Positions 45,036 to 56,799 of a DNA stretch of 64,000 bases are shown piece by piece (the first letter of the stretch is position 1; each line of letters begins with the position of its first letter). Below the pieces are notes generated by a model. That model worked only from the letters and a program-made list of their open reading frames with translations. It was not told the origin of the DNA and searched no databases. The DNA is taken from positions 25,802,155 to 25,866,154 of the forward strand of contig NC_040016.1 of assembly GCF_000972845.2 (NCBI RefSeq), given 5' to 3'. Source of the stretch: Larimichthys crocea (lineage: Eukaryota; Chordata; Actinopteri; Sciaenidae). Both the position numbers and the translations under genes were made by a program.

Positions 45036-45195
45036 GTCTCCTAAGGACCTGTCTGTCTGTCTGTCTGTCTCGCCCGATGATCTGTCTGTCCTGTCTGTCT
45101 TGTCGGTCTGTTTCTCCTGATGAAACTGTCTGTCTGTCTGTCTGTCAGTCTCCTGATGACCTGTCTGTCTGTCTGTCTGTCTGTCTCCCGATGAT

Positions 45196-45229
<34 letters not shown>

Positions 45230-45640
45230 CCTGATGACCTGTCTGTCTGTCTGTCTGTCTCCTGATGACCTGTCTGTCTGTCTGTCTGTCTGTCTCCTGT
45301 TGACCTGTCTGTCTGTCTGTCTGTCTCCTGTTGACCTGTCTGTCTGTCTGTCTCCCTCCTGATGACCTGTCTGTCTGTCTGTCTGTCTGTCTGTCTCCTG
45401 ATGACCTGTCTGTCTCTCAGGTTCCATGACGACGACCATAACTGCTTCACGTTCTGTCTTTTGTTCATCAACGGTGTCCTGGCGGCTGAGGGGCGGAGCT
45501 CTCTGAGCAGAGACGCCTTCACGTCCACCTTCATCCTGCCGAGGATGAGGAGAGTGTCCAAGTACAGCACGCTGTACAGACACATCCAGAGAGACAAGTA
45601 CTACATGGTGGACAGACAGGAGGACAGAGAGGAGGACTGA
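43526..45640 (+). CDS. mkrn2os: MKRN2 opposite-strand protein, apparently broken copy
   Basis: Homologue of MKRN2OS (C3orf83), function unknown. Exons: 43526-43734, 44621 to about 44671, about 44820-44990, and 45421-45640. Recognisable pieces are MDQSIIRLTHCEKEIFCFSV, PVSLPSPLTNGHKSSCCLL, DFDGTSDLH, GISNTTG, VVYNYT, DHSGWERCVSVPLVRPDMF, LAQWDQYLDRFSDG and FHDDDHNCFTFCLLFINGV. The outer exons are intact. Exon 2 loses frame after DLH (two bases short). The expected donor after ACAGGAG reads GACTCT instead of GT. Exon 3 shifts frame between VVYNYT and DHSGW. If these are ignored the phases sum to 654 bases, 217 residues, against about 223 in human. The last residues (DRQEDREED) are encoded by the start of a minisatellite. 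It lies head to head with mkrn2. Confidence 0.8.
43755..44560. repeat. 21-base satellite in mkrn2os intron 1
   Basis: About 37 copies of GTCTGAACCAGTTTAACATC-A, with TATC variants. Frames on both strands are artefacts (21 is a multiple of 3). Confidence 0.95.
44995..45418. repeat. TCTG tetranucleotide array in mkrn2os intron 3
   Basis: TCTG runs interrupted by CTCCTGATGACC blocks; it fills the intron right up to the exon 4 acceptor (GTCTCTCAG). A TG run at 44771-44799 lies close to the exon 3 acceptor. Confidence 0.95.
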
Positions 45641-45905
45641 CAGGACAGACAGGAGGACAGAGAGGAGGACTGACAGGACAGACAGGACAGAGAGGAGGAC
45701 AGAGAGGAGGACAGACAGGACAGACAGGAGGACAGAGAGGAGGACTGACAGGACAGACAGGAGGACAGAGAAGAGGACTGACAGGACAGACAGGAGGACT
45801 GACAGGACAGACAGGAGGACAGAGGATAGACAGGAGGACAGAGAGGAGGACTGACAGGACAGACAGGAGGACAGAGAGGAGGACTGACAGGACAGACAGG
45901 AGGAC
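45606..45905. repeat. GACAGGAGGACAGAGAGGA minisatellite overlapping the mkrn2os 3' end
   Basis: Units of about 17-30 bases built from GACAGGAGGACAGAGAGGAG and GACTGACAGGACAGACAG. The mkrn2os stop codon (45638-45640) lies within the first units. Confidence 0.9.
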
Positions 45906-45977
45906 ACACTTAATTTAGTCCGGTGTTTCCATGGTAACAGTGTTTGAGGATGACTGTTTGTCAATGAATGTGTTTGA

Positions 45978-45983
45978 AATAAA
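45978..45983 (+). terminator. mkrn2os polyadenylation signal AATAAA
   Basis: AATAAA about 340 bases after the stop codon and beyond the minisatellite, in GTTTGAAATAAAGTCATGTG. Confidence 0.55.
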
Positions 45984-46089
45984 GTCATGTGATCTCAGAC
46001 ATGTTTCATATGAGCTGTAATATGTCTATATATGGACTGATGACATCAGAGAGGGACAGACAGGAGGACAGACAGGAGGACAACCCTAA

Positions 46090-46092
46090 CCC

Positions 46093-46132
<40 letters not shown>

Positions 46133-46475
46133 CTCCTCTCTGTCCTCCTGTCTGTCCTCCTCTCTGTCCTCTCTGTCCTGTCTGTCCTCCTGTCTGTCCT
46201 CCTGTCTGTCTGTCTGTCCTCCTGTCTGTCCTCTCTGTCCTCCTCTCTGTCCTGTCTGTCCTCCTGTCTGTCCTGTCTGTCCTCCTGTCTGTCTGTCTGT
46301 CCTCCTCTCTGTCCTCTCTGTCCTCCTCTCTGTCCTGTCTGTCCTCCTCTCTGTCCTGTCTGTCCTCCTCTCTGTCCTCCTCTCTGTCCTCCTGTCTGTC
46401 CTGTCTGTCCTGTCTGTCCTCCTCTCTGTCCTCTCTGTCCTGTCTGTCCTCCTGTCTGTCTGTCTCTCGTACTAA
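46090..46475. repeat. CTGTCTGTCCTCC-type repeat
   Basis: TCTG tetramers, then TCCTCCTCTCTGTCCTGTC mixtures. This is the complement of the repeat type at 45.6-45.9 kb, so the two arrays flank the polyadenylation signal as an inverted pair. Confidence 0.9.
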
Positions 46476-46579
46476 TATCTGCGACGAAGTGAAACAGGAA
46501 GTGACAGTGTGTCACAGTGAAGTGATTCCTCCTTGTAGTTCCTTGTTGGGACAGCAGGGGTCACTGTGGATCTTTGAGA

Positions 46580-47092
46580 CAGAAGCAGCCTCTGCAGTCA
46601 GAGTAATCTGATTACCCACAGCACACAGAAGCAGCCTCTGCAGTCAGAGTAATCTGATTACCCACAGCACACAGAAGCAGCCTCTGCAGTCAGAGTAATC
46701 TGATTACCCACAGCACACAGAAGCAGCCTCTGCAGTCAGAGTAATCTGATTACCCACAGCACACAGAAGCAGCCTCTGCAGTCAGAGTAATCTGATTACC
46801 CACAGCACACAGAAGCAGCCTCTGCAGTCAGAGTAATCTGATTACCCACAGCACACAGAAGCAGCCTCTGCAGTCAGAGTAATCTGATTACCCACAGCAC
46901 ACAGAAGCAGCCTCTGCAGTCAGAGTAATCTGATTACCCACAGCACACAGAAGCAGCCTCTGCAGTCAGAGTAATCTGATTACCCGCAGCACACAGAAGA
47001 AGCCTCTGCAGTCAGAGTAATCTGATTACTCGCAGCACACAGAAGAAGCCTCTGCAGTCAGAGTAATCTGATTACTCACAGCACACAGACAA
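46580..47092. repeat. 46-base minisatellite, about 11 copies
   Basis: Highly homogeneous unit containing AGCCTCTGCAGTCAGAGTAA and CTGATTACCCACAGCACAC. Only the last copies vary. Confidence 0.95.
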
Positions 47093-47119
47093 ATCTGAGT
47101 ACTATAATCAAACTCTGAT

Positions 47120-47320
47120 TACTGTGTGTGTGTGTGTGGTTTCCTTCCTCCATTGAGCATCTTAAAATGACATTTTGACAGTTTATTTCATTCTGTTTGA
47201 AGAGGACACACACACACACACACACACTTAATCCAGCCATAGTGTGTGTGTGTGTGTGTGTGTGTGATTCATTTTCAGTTCTGAATTTCTGATTATGTTC
47301 ACCAAGGCCACTGATGTAAT

Positions 47321-47374
<54 letters not shown>

Positions 47375-47446
47375 CTGGATGATGATTGGTTGGCTGAACT
47401 CTGATTTGCTGCTGTACTGTTTGCTACACCAAGGTCACGCTTGCAG

Positions 47447-47491
<45 letters not shown>

Positions 47492-47492
47492 T
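47120..47492. repeat. Cluster of CA/TG microsatellites
   Basis: Five dinucleotide runs of opposite phase (TG at 47123, CA at 47207, TG at 47241, CA at 47326, TG at 47449) separated by unique sequence. Adjacent CA and TG runs could pair. Confidence 0.9.
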
Positions 47493-48101
47493 CAGGTTCT
47501 CATGGATCGTGGTGATCAGCTCCTTCTGGTCCGTTCAGACATCGATCGGTTTGATCAGCTGAGCTCTTTGTCGTCTTCGTTAAATGAAACTTTGCGCTGG
47601 CTTCGTTAATCTTGGTTATTTCATTAAACTCGCTGTAATTAGAAGTCTGTGTACCTGAGCTCGGCTGAGTCACAGTGTTTAGTTTCATCCGTCTATATTT
47701 GGACCCTTCAGGACGTCTTCCTGTTCTGATGTCTTCCAGACTGGACGGTTACCTCGGCGTCTCTCAGGTGAGTCCTGGTTGACCTGTGCTGCCTTCAGAG
47801 GTCAAACTGAGGCTGCAGAGCTTTGGGTTACGCAATGACCCGATCAGTCTGTCCAATGACAGGGACAAAGACTTCAACAAGGTGATGCATCAGAGCTCTA
47901 ACACCGTCAGTGTCAGGTCCAGGTGGAGGTTTGAGAATAACTGAAGTTAAACCACGCGGTGCCGGGTCGCTCAGTCAGTAACACACTCTGAAACTAATGG
48001 AAGGTGACCTGAGGTCAGCAGCAGAGGTCATGAGAGGTCACATGAAGTTTGATTCAAATAATAAAGTCTGACACCGAGCAGCTAATGTAGCCTGTATGAA
48101 G

Positions 48102-48165
<64 letters not shown>

Positions 48166-49600
48166 TGTGTGTGTGTGTGTGTGTGTGTCTGACGGTGCAG
48201 ATAAGTTTCTGTCTGCTTCTGCAGACACAGTATCTGCTCTTGGATCAGCTCATTGATCCACTGCAGACAAAGTATCAGCAGAGTCAGTCCTTCACTTCTG
48301 TTAACGGACACGAACCCCAAACCATCGACTCCAAGTTCAGAGTTTGGAGTCACGACACGTCTGTCCATCATAAACTGACGTCTGTTAACTCGTGTTGATC
48401 AGGACTGTGAGCTCAGTGTTTTACAGGCTCGGGCCGTGGAGTCCATGTCATGTCAGAACCGGAGCTGGGCGAGCTGGCAGTGTAAGCGGGCTCAGCTGAA
48501 TGTCGACAGACTTCCAGCGCATCTGTTCACACTGACGTGAAGCGAAGACGAGACGTTCAGAGATCATTAAGAAGGAAAGTCCAGGAGACCTGAACGCTTC
48601 AGGTTAGTGCTGACTCAGCGTTAAAGCGAGGTTAAAGAAGTGCAGAAGGACATGTTTGAAATATTCACCCAATATAACTGTGAGGAGGAAATACACACCT
48701 GAAAGAAAAATGTATTCACTGCAGCTGTCGATGTATGAAGAAGAAATCTGGTTCTGGTTCTGTTCAGTGATCAGTGAGACCCAGACAGAGACTGTAGCAG
48801 CCTCACAGTCAGTAAACAGTGAATCAGAGCTGACTCCTGGTCTCGGGGACGTTGTCAAACACTTTCAGTTCCTTCAGGACATTTTCTGTCTCATTTAGAG
48901 GCAACAGAAAGAAGTGAAGATACAATCTGCTCAGACTGCTGAGGAAGCTCTTTCCACCATCTTCTTCTTCTTCTTCTTCTTCTTTTGGGTTTTCATGGTG
49001 TTCCTGTGAAGTAGCTGACGTTGTGTTCGTGTTCATGTGTGGGTGGCTGAGATGAGTTGTTTGCACTGTGCTCCTTTAAATCAAAGGCTGTGCTTTAATC
49101 ATATTTCACGCCGACCTCACTTATCTTCCTCGCCTGTTGTTTAAGGCCTGTCACTGCAGATACATCGGCCTCCATCTGACTGCTACAGCATGAAGCTCCA
49201 CTCAGAGTGCATGCAGATTCTGTATTCATGTCCTCACACAGAGAACAAACGATGTCCAAACAGGCTGAGAGGACGGCAGCCTGTTAAAGTCTCAGAATGT
49301 TTTAACATTTTCTCTGGAAATGCCAACGTCGAGCACGCGGTCCAGCCTGAGGTTCATTAATGTTTCTGCCTGAAGGTTACCGGACCAGGACCCGAAAAAA
49401 ATGCTGATTCAAAGTCCACAGAACATCCTCCAAAATACAGACAGAGCAAGAAACTGCAAGTCTCAGAGCTTACAGAGGAGAGTCCAAGTCTGCTTCCATG
49501 AGTTCAGTCTAAAGTGTTGAACTCTGGACACGTCTCATTCCCATTTTGTCCACACAGCTGAAGAGGACGGACCAGCTGCGAAACTGTGGAGCTAAAGACC
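47493..49600. other. Intergenic or grm7 3' flank, no gene recognised
   Basis: Contains a TG run of about 95 bases (48098-48192). Several short frames have no recognisable family. Exon-like splice motifs (for example TCTCAG/GTGAGT near 47766) occur without a protein that I can place. Confidence 0.35.
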
Positions 49601-49702
49601 CCGCAGACTGTCTAAAACCTGGACGTAGTCTCCGTGACGTCCCCGCAGACTGTCTAAAACCTGGACGTAGTCTCTGTGACGTCCCCGCAGACTGTCTAAA
49701 AC
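49601..49702. repeat. 42-base minisatellite, second locus
   Basis: About 2.5 copies of the unit seen at 0.65-1.25 kb (GCAGACTGTCTAAAACCTGG). Confidence 0.9.
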
Positions 49703-49750
49703 TCAGCTCAATGTGGTGGCACTGAACCCAGTTAAAGGTAAACAGTGATA

Positions 49751-49812
49751 TCTGTGCTAGGACCACTTCTATCAGTTTACATATGCTTCCTTTATGAAAC
49801 ATTATTAGGATT
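49751..49812 (+). mobile_element. Short L2-type LINE fragment
   Basis: CTAGGACCACTTCTATCAGT and ATATGCTTCCTTTATGAAAC match, in plus orientation, part of the RT region of the relic at 42.36-42.43 kb. Confidence 0.55.
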
Positions 49813-50805
49813 TTTATTAATTTTTATTAATTTTCGTTGTTAGCCAAAGAGGAGGTCTACTGATCATCATGGGAACATTTCTTGGACATCCAGGCTGGTT
49901 TGAACAAGTGAAAAAAAAGCCGACTATACTGTGAAGTGGATCCAGAAAGAAAAGTGTGGATGACATGCTATCATCTAACCTCAAGGATGTCCAGTTCAAA
50001 ACTCAGAAGCCAACTGTACGCCTCACCCACAGGGTCCTCCATCTTTAGGACTTCACCTTTGCAGTGGCGTGTACTATAGGTTGAAGTATAACCCAGGTCC
50101 AGATGCTTAATCCAGAGTCCCCAGTGAGACTTCTTGAAGTCTGACACCAGAGGTTTTCACACAGCTGTCAGTTAAGGAGGAACTGCACTGGGAACTTCTC
50201 GTATCTGATGAGGTTGCATGGAGAGCACAATAAGACCTGGAAATACAGAAAATGTAGCAGTTTGTATTGGATGGTGGGGAGTTCATTTTAAGAGTAAGTT
50301 CACTATCTTCGAGGATAAAGTCTACAAAGTCTTGTAGCTTCTACATCAACCCGTCAGATCTACATGCAGGACGTCTTCAGGAGCTCCTTCTGCAGATGTT
50401 CCATGAGGATTCAATGTCAGGCCACGGTCATAATCTGCATTTCTTATTTCAGTTCATTCATTGCTCGGCTAACCCCCGCTCCACTCTGCACCACTGCAAA
50501 CAGAACATCCACAAACACCTGCTACTCACCTGTTTTCCATTGGCTCCATTGAGAAGAACCGTTGATCTCCACTCACTGCAAGATTGTTCGTTGCTGTTTC
50601 CGTGCAAGACTCTCCCTCACTCACCTCTTGGACTTCCCATTGCTGGCTCGGCCTGTCTTGGACTCTCCCTCTTCACCTGTTCCCTGGGTCTGCGTTCTGA
50701 AGTCAACTCTGAGACTGCCCTGTGTTTTTTAGCTTCTTCTCCTTTGGCTGGGTTCCTGTAGGACAAGCTAGGTACATAGGCCTGTGGTCTTCTCCATCAG
50801 CAATT
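49813..50805. other. Unassigned spacer with a 164-codon open frame
   Basis: A plus-strand frame at 50267-50761 begins MDGGEFILRVSSLSSRIKST. It has no domain that I recognise, a composition rich in Ser, Leu, His and Cys, and no clear splice context. It is more likely chance or old transposon sequence than a gene. Confidence 0.3.
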
Positions 50806-50810
50806 CCTGT

Positions 50811-51415
50811 ATTACATTACATTACATTACATTACATTGCATTTAGCAGACGCTTTTATCCAAAGCGACTTACAGAGGAGGACATAAGCTGAGAAAGGTG
50901 TAAAGGACACAGAGTAGTTGTTAGTTTTGTTAGTTTTGTTAGGCAGGGAAGCATTCTTGAAACAGAAAGGTTTTTACAAGTTTTTTAAAGGTAGAAAGGG
51001 ATGTTGCTGTTCTAGTAGCCGTTGGTAAGTCATTCCACCATTTGGGGACGACCACAGAGAAGAGTTTAGAGTGACCTCGCTTTGCGAGAGGCGAGGGTAC
51101 AACTAGACGGTTTGTATGAGCGGAGCGTAGCGCCCTGGTCGGGACGTGAGCCTTTAGTAAGGCGCTGAGATAGGCAGGGGCAGATCCTGAGATGGTTTTG
51201 TAGGCTAGCGTCAGAGCTTTGTGTTTAATTCTGGCAGCTACAGGCAGCCAGTGCAGGTCGCTGAAGAGTGGGGTGACATGTGACCTTTTAGGTTGATTGA
51301 AAACCAGTCGCGCTGCGGCATTCTGGACCATTTGCAAAGGTTTGATCGCGCAAGCAGGTAGGCCAGCCAAGAGCGAGTTGCAGTAATCGAGGCAGTTGCA
51401 GTAATCGAGGTATGC
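50811..51415 (-). mobile_element. L2-type LINE, 5'-truncated, with intact 3' end
   Basis: An open minus-strand frame of 143 codons (51370-50939) has the L2 reverse-transcriptase end: LQMVQNAAARLVFNQPKRSH, SDLHWLPVAARIKHKALTLA and VVPKWWNDLPTAT. The 3' tail contains CGCTTTTATCCAAAGCGACTT and ends in ATTAC pentamers (50811-50837), i.e. a TGTAA microsatellite on its own strand, as expected of this clade. It lacks the 5' part of the ORF. Confidence 0.8.
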
Positions 51416-52710
51416 TTGTACCTTAAGAACTGTACCCTGTTATATTACAACCTGGCCCAACATGGACCCAGCACACACAGTGTCCAACAGCAGCAGGGGT
51501 GCAGGACCAAAATCCACCCTGGGTCAGACCATGAACACGCTGGCCGTGCAGGTGCAGTAGGTGACCAGTCTTTTCACTCAGAAACTCCAGATTTCTGGGT
51601 GAAGACACAAAAGTCCAGGACAAGAAGCTCTTCATCCCCCGAGAGGTGAGATCAGCACATCCAAACCACGACAACACGACTGAACCTCAGAGCCACCACA
51701 CTGTCAGGTAGAGGTCTGTGTCAGAATTTTCCTCTGGGCCGACCCGGTGTTTGTGCCCGGTAAAGACCTCACAGCTGTTCTAGGTTTGGGTTGTAAATCC
51801 TGACAGGGCTCTTCAGACGGAGGTTACTGCGGCAGGTCAAAGGATTCTCCTGCCAGCAGGAATGACCTTTTTACACCTAAAGAAAGAAACATCTGATAAA
51901 AGCGTGAACCAGAGTCCAGCAGTCACTGATCAGCAGCAGATCTCTTTTTTTATGATGTAAATAAAAGTTTAGAACGAGTCATTCAAGTCATAAACTCTGA
52001 GCGTCTCCATGTTGCAATATTTCATAATGTAATTTGTCCCATCCGGCCTGTAGTCCATCACAGCCTGTTCTCTAACCACTCCACCATCTTTCCTTCATGA
52101 TTCATGGAGCCGGCTGGTCAGTGGTATTTCCTGTGCTGGTTGTGAAAGCCATTTGTCACAACAGGTAACCTTCGCTGGAGGAAAAAGGGCAGAAAAAAAG
52201 GATGTCAACAAATAAATGATTGCCACCTTGATCCCAGCTGGCCACCAATCTCCCCCTGACCGGGTTTTTGAAAATCTATACATTTGAAATGAAACGGTCA
52301 TTGTTCCCCGAGATGAATACGTCCTGTCCGAGTAATACAGGAAAGCTTGATGTAGCTGTCAGACGCGGGCGGAAAAATAAACGACAGACAAAAAGAAACA
52401 AGTTTGAAAATGATCTTTGAGCGCACAAACTGCTGAACCGCCCCCAGCACTGATCTCTGCGAGGCCACGACATGAATCCATCCCAGGTGTTGGTGTCGGT
52501 ACAGCACCTGCCCCGTGTACGAAGGCTCGGTCCGACCCGTGGCTCTTTCCTGCATGTCACTTCCCTCTCTCATCTCTCTCTCCACATTCCTGTCACTCTG
52601 TCAAAAACAAAAATGTTCAGGTGTTAACACACATCAAAACTAAATACAGTGAGTGGACACTACATTTACCATATTTACCATACCATAGTCTTTATGTGGA
52701 ATTTTAAGAC
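51416..52710. other. Unassigned spacer
   Basis: No repeat array, transposon end or gene recognised. Short frames only. Confidence 0.35.
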
Positions 52711-52795
52711 ACTGTCTAAAACCTGGACGTAGTCTCTTTGACGTCCCCGCAGACTGTCTAAAACCTGGACGTAGTCTCCGTGATGTCCTTCATGG
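52711..52795. repeat. 42-base minisatellite, third locus
   Basis: Two copies of the unit seen at 0.65 kb, followed by divergent sequence. Confidence 0.85.
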
Positions 52796-53221
52796 TGTTG
52801 AAACAGTTAAAAAGAAGTGTGTCTCCGTTAAAGGAGATAATTACGACTGCCACCCGGTGAACTTCTTTCTTTTTTCAGAGTAAAAACCTCAGAGAGAATC
52901 GATAGGACGAAGACCTGATAACTATCTGTGTGTGTGTGTGTTCTCCTTCCTTATTATGAAGGATTCTTGTTCACGACCCGCTGTGCAGACCTAGTCCAGT
53001 CAGACCTCCATCAGGACCATCAAAGACATTTTGTCTCTTCGTCTTTCTCTAGAAACAAACATGGACTTTGTTTCTGTTTGTCACAGCAGAGAACGTTCCT
53101 GGAAAGTTATTGCCCGTTGGCCTCAGAAGCTGCGCTCCAACCCGGTCTGGTCCGGTCCGATTGCTGAGCCTGGTTCTGTTGCCTGTTCATGTTCGTTTCA
53201 TGTCTCTTCTTGTGTATTCCT

Positions 53222-53310
53222 TTATTAACGAGGTACAGGTCTCTATTAACGAGGTACAGGTCTCTATTAACGAGGTACACGTCTGTATTAACGAGGTACA
53301 CTCAGGTCTG
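53222..53310. repeat. 18-base repeat ATTAACGAGGTACAGGTC
   Basis: About five copies of an 18-base unit (TATTAACGAGGTACAGGTC and variants). Confidence 0.85.
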
Positions 53311-53774
53311 TGAGCAGGTACAGGTGTGTTCAGTCTGAGGCTGCTCTCAGTGAAGTGTGTCGGCCTCACAGGTAACACAGCCGGACTCTCGCCTGTCATT
53401 GTTTAACACTGAAGCCAGAGCAAGCGAGGAGAACGACAGGAAGGAGACAGGAGAGTGTTCATATGGAAGGTTTGGACAGCTAAAAAGAAGATCTGAGACC
53501 GAAGACTCACAGCCAGTCCAAACGGACTGAACCACAGCGACCTGTTGATCCTCCAACAAACAGTTGGTGTCAGAGAGCAAGTTTGTTTCTGTTGGAGAAT
53601 AAAATGTTTGATTTAGTTTCATACAGAAACGAAAAATGAAAGAAATCACGCCGCTGACCTCGACCTCTGCAAACTGATGTGACCTCACAGCGACCTCCAC
53701 TTTACGAGGGAAACGGTTTCCTGTTCAGACTGCAACGCCAACACAGCTCCACTAAAACTCTGAAGAAGAGTCAG

Positions 53775-53912
53775 ACTGTCTACAACCTGGACGTAGTCTC
53801 CGTGACGTCCCCGCAGACTGTCTACAACCTGGACGTAGTCTCCGTGACGTCCCCGCAGACTGTCTAAAACCTGGACGTAGTCTCCGTGACGTCCCCGCAG
53901 ACTGTCTTTCCT
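53775..53912. repeat. 42-base minisatellite, fourth locus
   Basis: Three clean copies with TCTACAACCTGGACGTAGTC or TCTAAAACCTGG variants. Confidence 0.9.
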
Positions 53913-56749
53913 CACCCGTCTCCCCCTCTCTGACGGACTCCTCTGCATATAATGATACAGCAGCCTGGTCCTCCTCCGTCTCCTCCCGTCGTCTCAGCCA
54001 CAGATAAGAGTGTTTTTTGGGGTTTGGTCGGCTCTGCGTGGATTCACATAACTAACCTTCAGTGTCCAATTAGATTAGCCACAGCCGAACCAATTAGTGT
54101 TTCTGTGAGGAAGAGATCGTTGTACTCGCGCTGTGATACGGAGGCAGCAGAGAAAGATGCTGACGAAGCTCTTCACATCCACTGCAGAGGAACAGGCTGA
54201 CTTCTTCCGATAGCACAATAAAGGAAAGTTTGTGAGCTGCAAACTTTAATTAAGTCAATCTACAAAATAATAAAAAGTGAGACAACAAAAGCTGAAAAAA
54301 AAGAAATGTGTTCATGTGTGAGTGCAGACGTTCACAGTCCATTAATACAAACACACCTTAGTCTGTGTTCATGTTTATAAGCAGCATATGTCTTTAGTAA
54401 CATTGTTATTCAGACTGAATTATTACTCAAATCATTTGACTTTCAACAAACACCTGGAACCAAACATGGTTCTTCAGAGTGACCTTCAGAGAACCTTTGA
54501 AGAACCTTTGAAGAACCTTTTAGCAAGAGGTTCTTCAAAGAACCCTCAAAAATGGTTCCTGAAGGCTTGATGATTTCACTACAAATAAGTTCATGATGGA
54601 ACCATTTAAAAAAAGTCCTTTGTGAACTTGACTGGTTCGGTACAGAACCGGTTCTTGGTTCTTTGTAGAACCAGAGAACCTTTCAAGAACATGATTTTGT
54701 ATTCTCTGCGATTTGTTTTGATTCTGAATGAAAAACCTTCGATTGATCCACGTTCTGATCATTGTCAAATATTTTCAGTTTTATTAATGAACGACAGTAA
54801 ATGTTTGTTTCTGAATATTTCTTGATGTTTCTGAAGGTGACATTTGATGATGAAGAAGTTTCCTGGGAGTCAGACACGAGGACAAACTTTCTTCAGGGAA
54901 TATCTCTAAAAAAATAACCAAATGTCATTTTATTTCATGTTGTGATACATTCTTGGACAACACCACAGAATAGTTGCATGAGTGGCCAAATGTAAATCTC
55001 TCCAACAACATTGGCACATAAGCAGCAAGGGCAACATGAAGATACCAAGTACAAACAGTAGAAAACATACATGCAGTCTTTTGTTTTTTAAATATATATT
55101 CATCTTTTTCCATCATTTCCAGGAAAATAAGAAACCCATCAAAGCCATATTCTGCCGTGTGAGACGTGTCGACGAGTTCCAACGGGAAACAGATCAGGAA
55201 CATCTCAGGCGGGTGGAGTCAGCGTGTCGTGAATATTCTTTTTTTTTATTTTTTATTTTTAAACATCGAACATTTCAGGCATGCATTGACAACCTCGACA
55301 TCAACATCTCCGTCACATCGCGTCCTCGAAACCACCAGAAACTCAGAGCAGCGACGCCTGGACCGAGGAGCTTCTTTAAACGTCGGCTACAACACAGAAA
55401 TCATCATCGTCACCGTCATACACCTACAAAAGGTCGTCGTGTTTGCGTGTGGAGAAACGCGTTATGGGGATGCTTTCATCATGACAACACCAACAGTTCA
55501 AACAAAATGGCGGCCTGTTTTTTTCATTTCATTCTTTATTTTTTGGCTTCGTGCCGTCGGAGGAATCTGATTTTTAACACGACTGAAGATGATCAACACA
55601 ATCCTCAAACCACCAAGGGAAACCAGAAGGTTCTGAGTTTGTCTTTAAACAGTGACTCCTCCCGTGGACGTGAATCTACAGGCAGGTCGTGTCACTCAGA
55701 ACAAACTTAGTTTCATCAGATCAGTGATCGGCAGATCTGAATTCACAGATTCATTATGACGTCTGTGACGTTCATCAACATCAAACTCAGATTTCACATC
55801 TAAAGACAAAAGACAAGTCTCACAGTTTTAAAGTAAGACAGTGAGAGTCGTCTGAACATCCATGCGTTCGCGTGCTTTGAAAAGCCTTATGGGAAATGTA
55901 TTTCAAAACTCAGTGCATGAACATCGTCCAAAGACAGAACGCAGTGACCGAGATCAGTATTATTGACTTTGTGCTGGGTGTGACGGAGACCTGTATTCAA
56001 TAATTACACTGAATATTACGAGCACTCCGAAGAAAACGTGTTTTCATGGTCGATATTCGGATGTTGGGATTCAGTAAAAATCAGATTCTCGAATCTCAGA
56101 GCGACAAATATGGCTTTAATAAAAAAAAAAAACAATGTGCATCCAAGAAGCAAAGAGCAGAACAGATTCATCATCATCAACGTCAAAGAAACAAAAGAAA
56201 CGACCCAACAGAGAAGCCGTAAAGAACATCACGGAGGACGAGAAGGGCGGGAAACTTGCAGTTTGGAAGTACATTAAAAGACAGGAGGAGGCGGGGCTCC
56301 GTAGAAAGGTCACATGACGCCGAGACGGCGGCTTTATTTGACATCAACGTGGAGCCGCGAGCGCTCCGCCGATCGTTCACAACCAGGAGGCCAGAAGATC
56401 CACAGATGATCCCACCAAGTCCTCACCACCACCACCATCTTCATCACCACCACCACCATCTTCATCACCACCACCATCATCTTCATCACCACCACCATCA
56501 TCTTCATCACCACCACCATCATCTTCATCATCATCACAGATTTTTATTTTTTTCTAATTTTTTCATGCCCAGAGGGAAATCCCACGATGCTTTGCTTCAG
56601 CTCAGTCTGTGGTGAAGCACAAAGAAACAAATGAAATAAATAAAACCTCCTCCACCTCCTCCACCTCCTCCTCCATCTTGGTTTTTCTTGTTTTCAGGCA
56701 GGAGAACGTCTCCAGCTCTTTTGTGTCTTAGTCCTGACGGAGGAACGCG
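53913..56749. other. grm7 3' side: possible untranslated region and fish repeat
   Basis: 54475-54690 is rich in GAACC/GGTTC words (AGAACCTTTGAAGAACC, GGTTCTTCAAAGAACC), a palindromic repeat type common in fish. 56425-56535 is a CAC/CATCTT microsatellite. Several TTTATT words (minus-strand AATAAA) occur, for example near 56335 and 54931. Some of this may be grm7 3' untranslated sequence. No coding exon is recognised. Confidence 0.35.
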
Positions 56750-56799
56750 TCACATGTCGAGGTCGCTGTAGCTCACGTGTTTCTTCGTCACTGCCAGAC
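56750..56799 (-). CDS. grm7: grm7 terminal exon, mGluR7b-type tail
   Basis: The acceptor is GTTTGTTTCAG. With the carried-over A it reads [16 protein letters not shown] then TGA (56752-56750). Lys-Lys and VSY match mGluR7b at the same spacing. The end is LDM rather than LVI, still a plausible hydrophobic-ended PDZ ligand. Confidence 0.8.

Noticed and set aside
46580..47092. Regular 46-base repeats considered as a CRISPR array
   Set aside because: The units are contiguous, with no unique spacers between conserved repeats, and the DNA is from a vertebrate.
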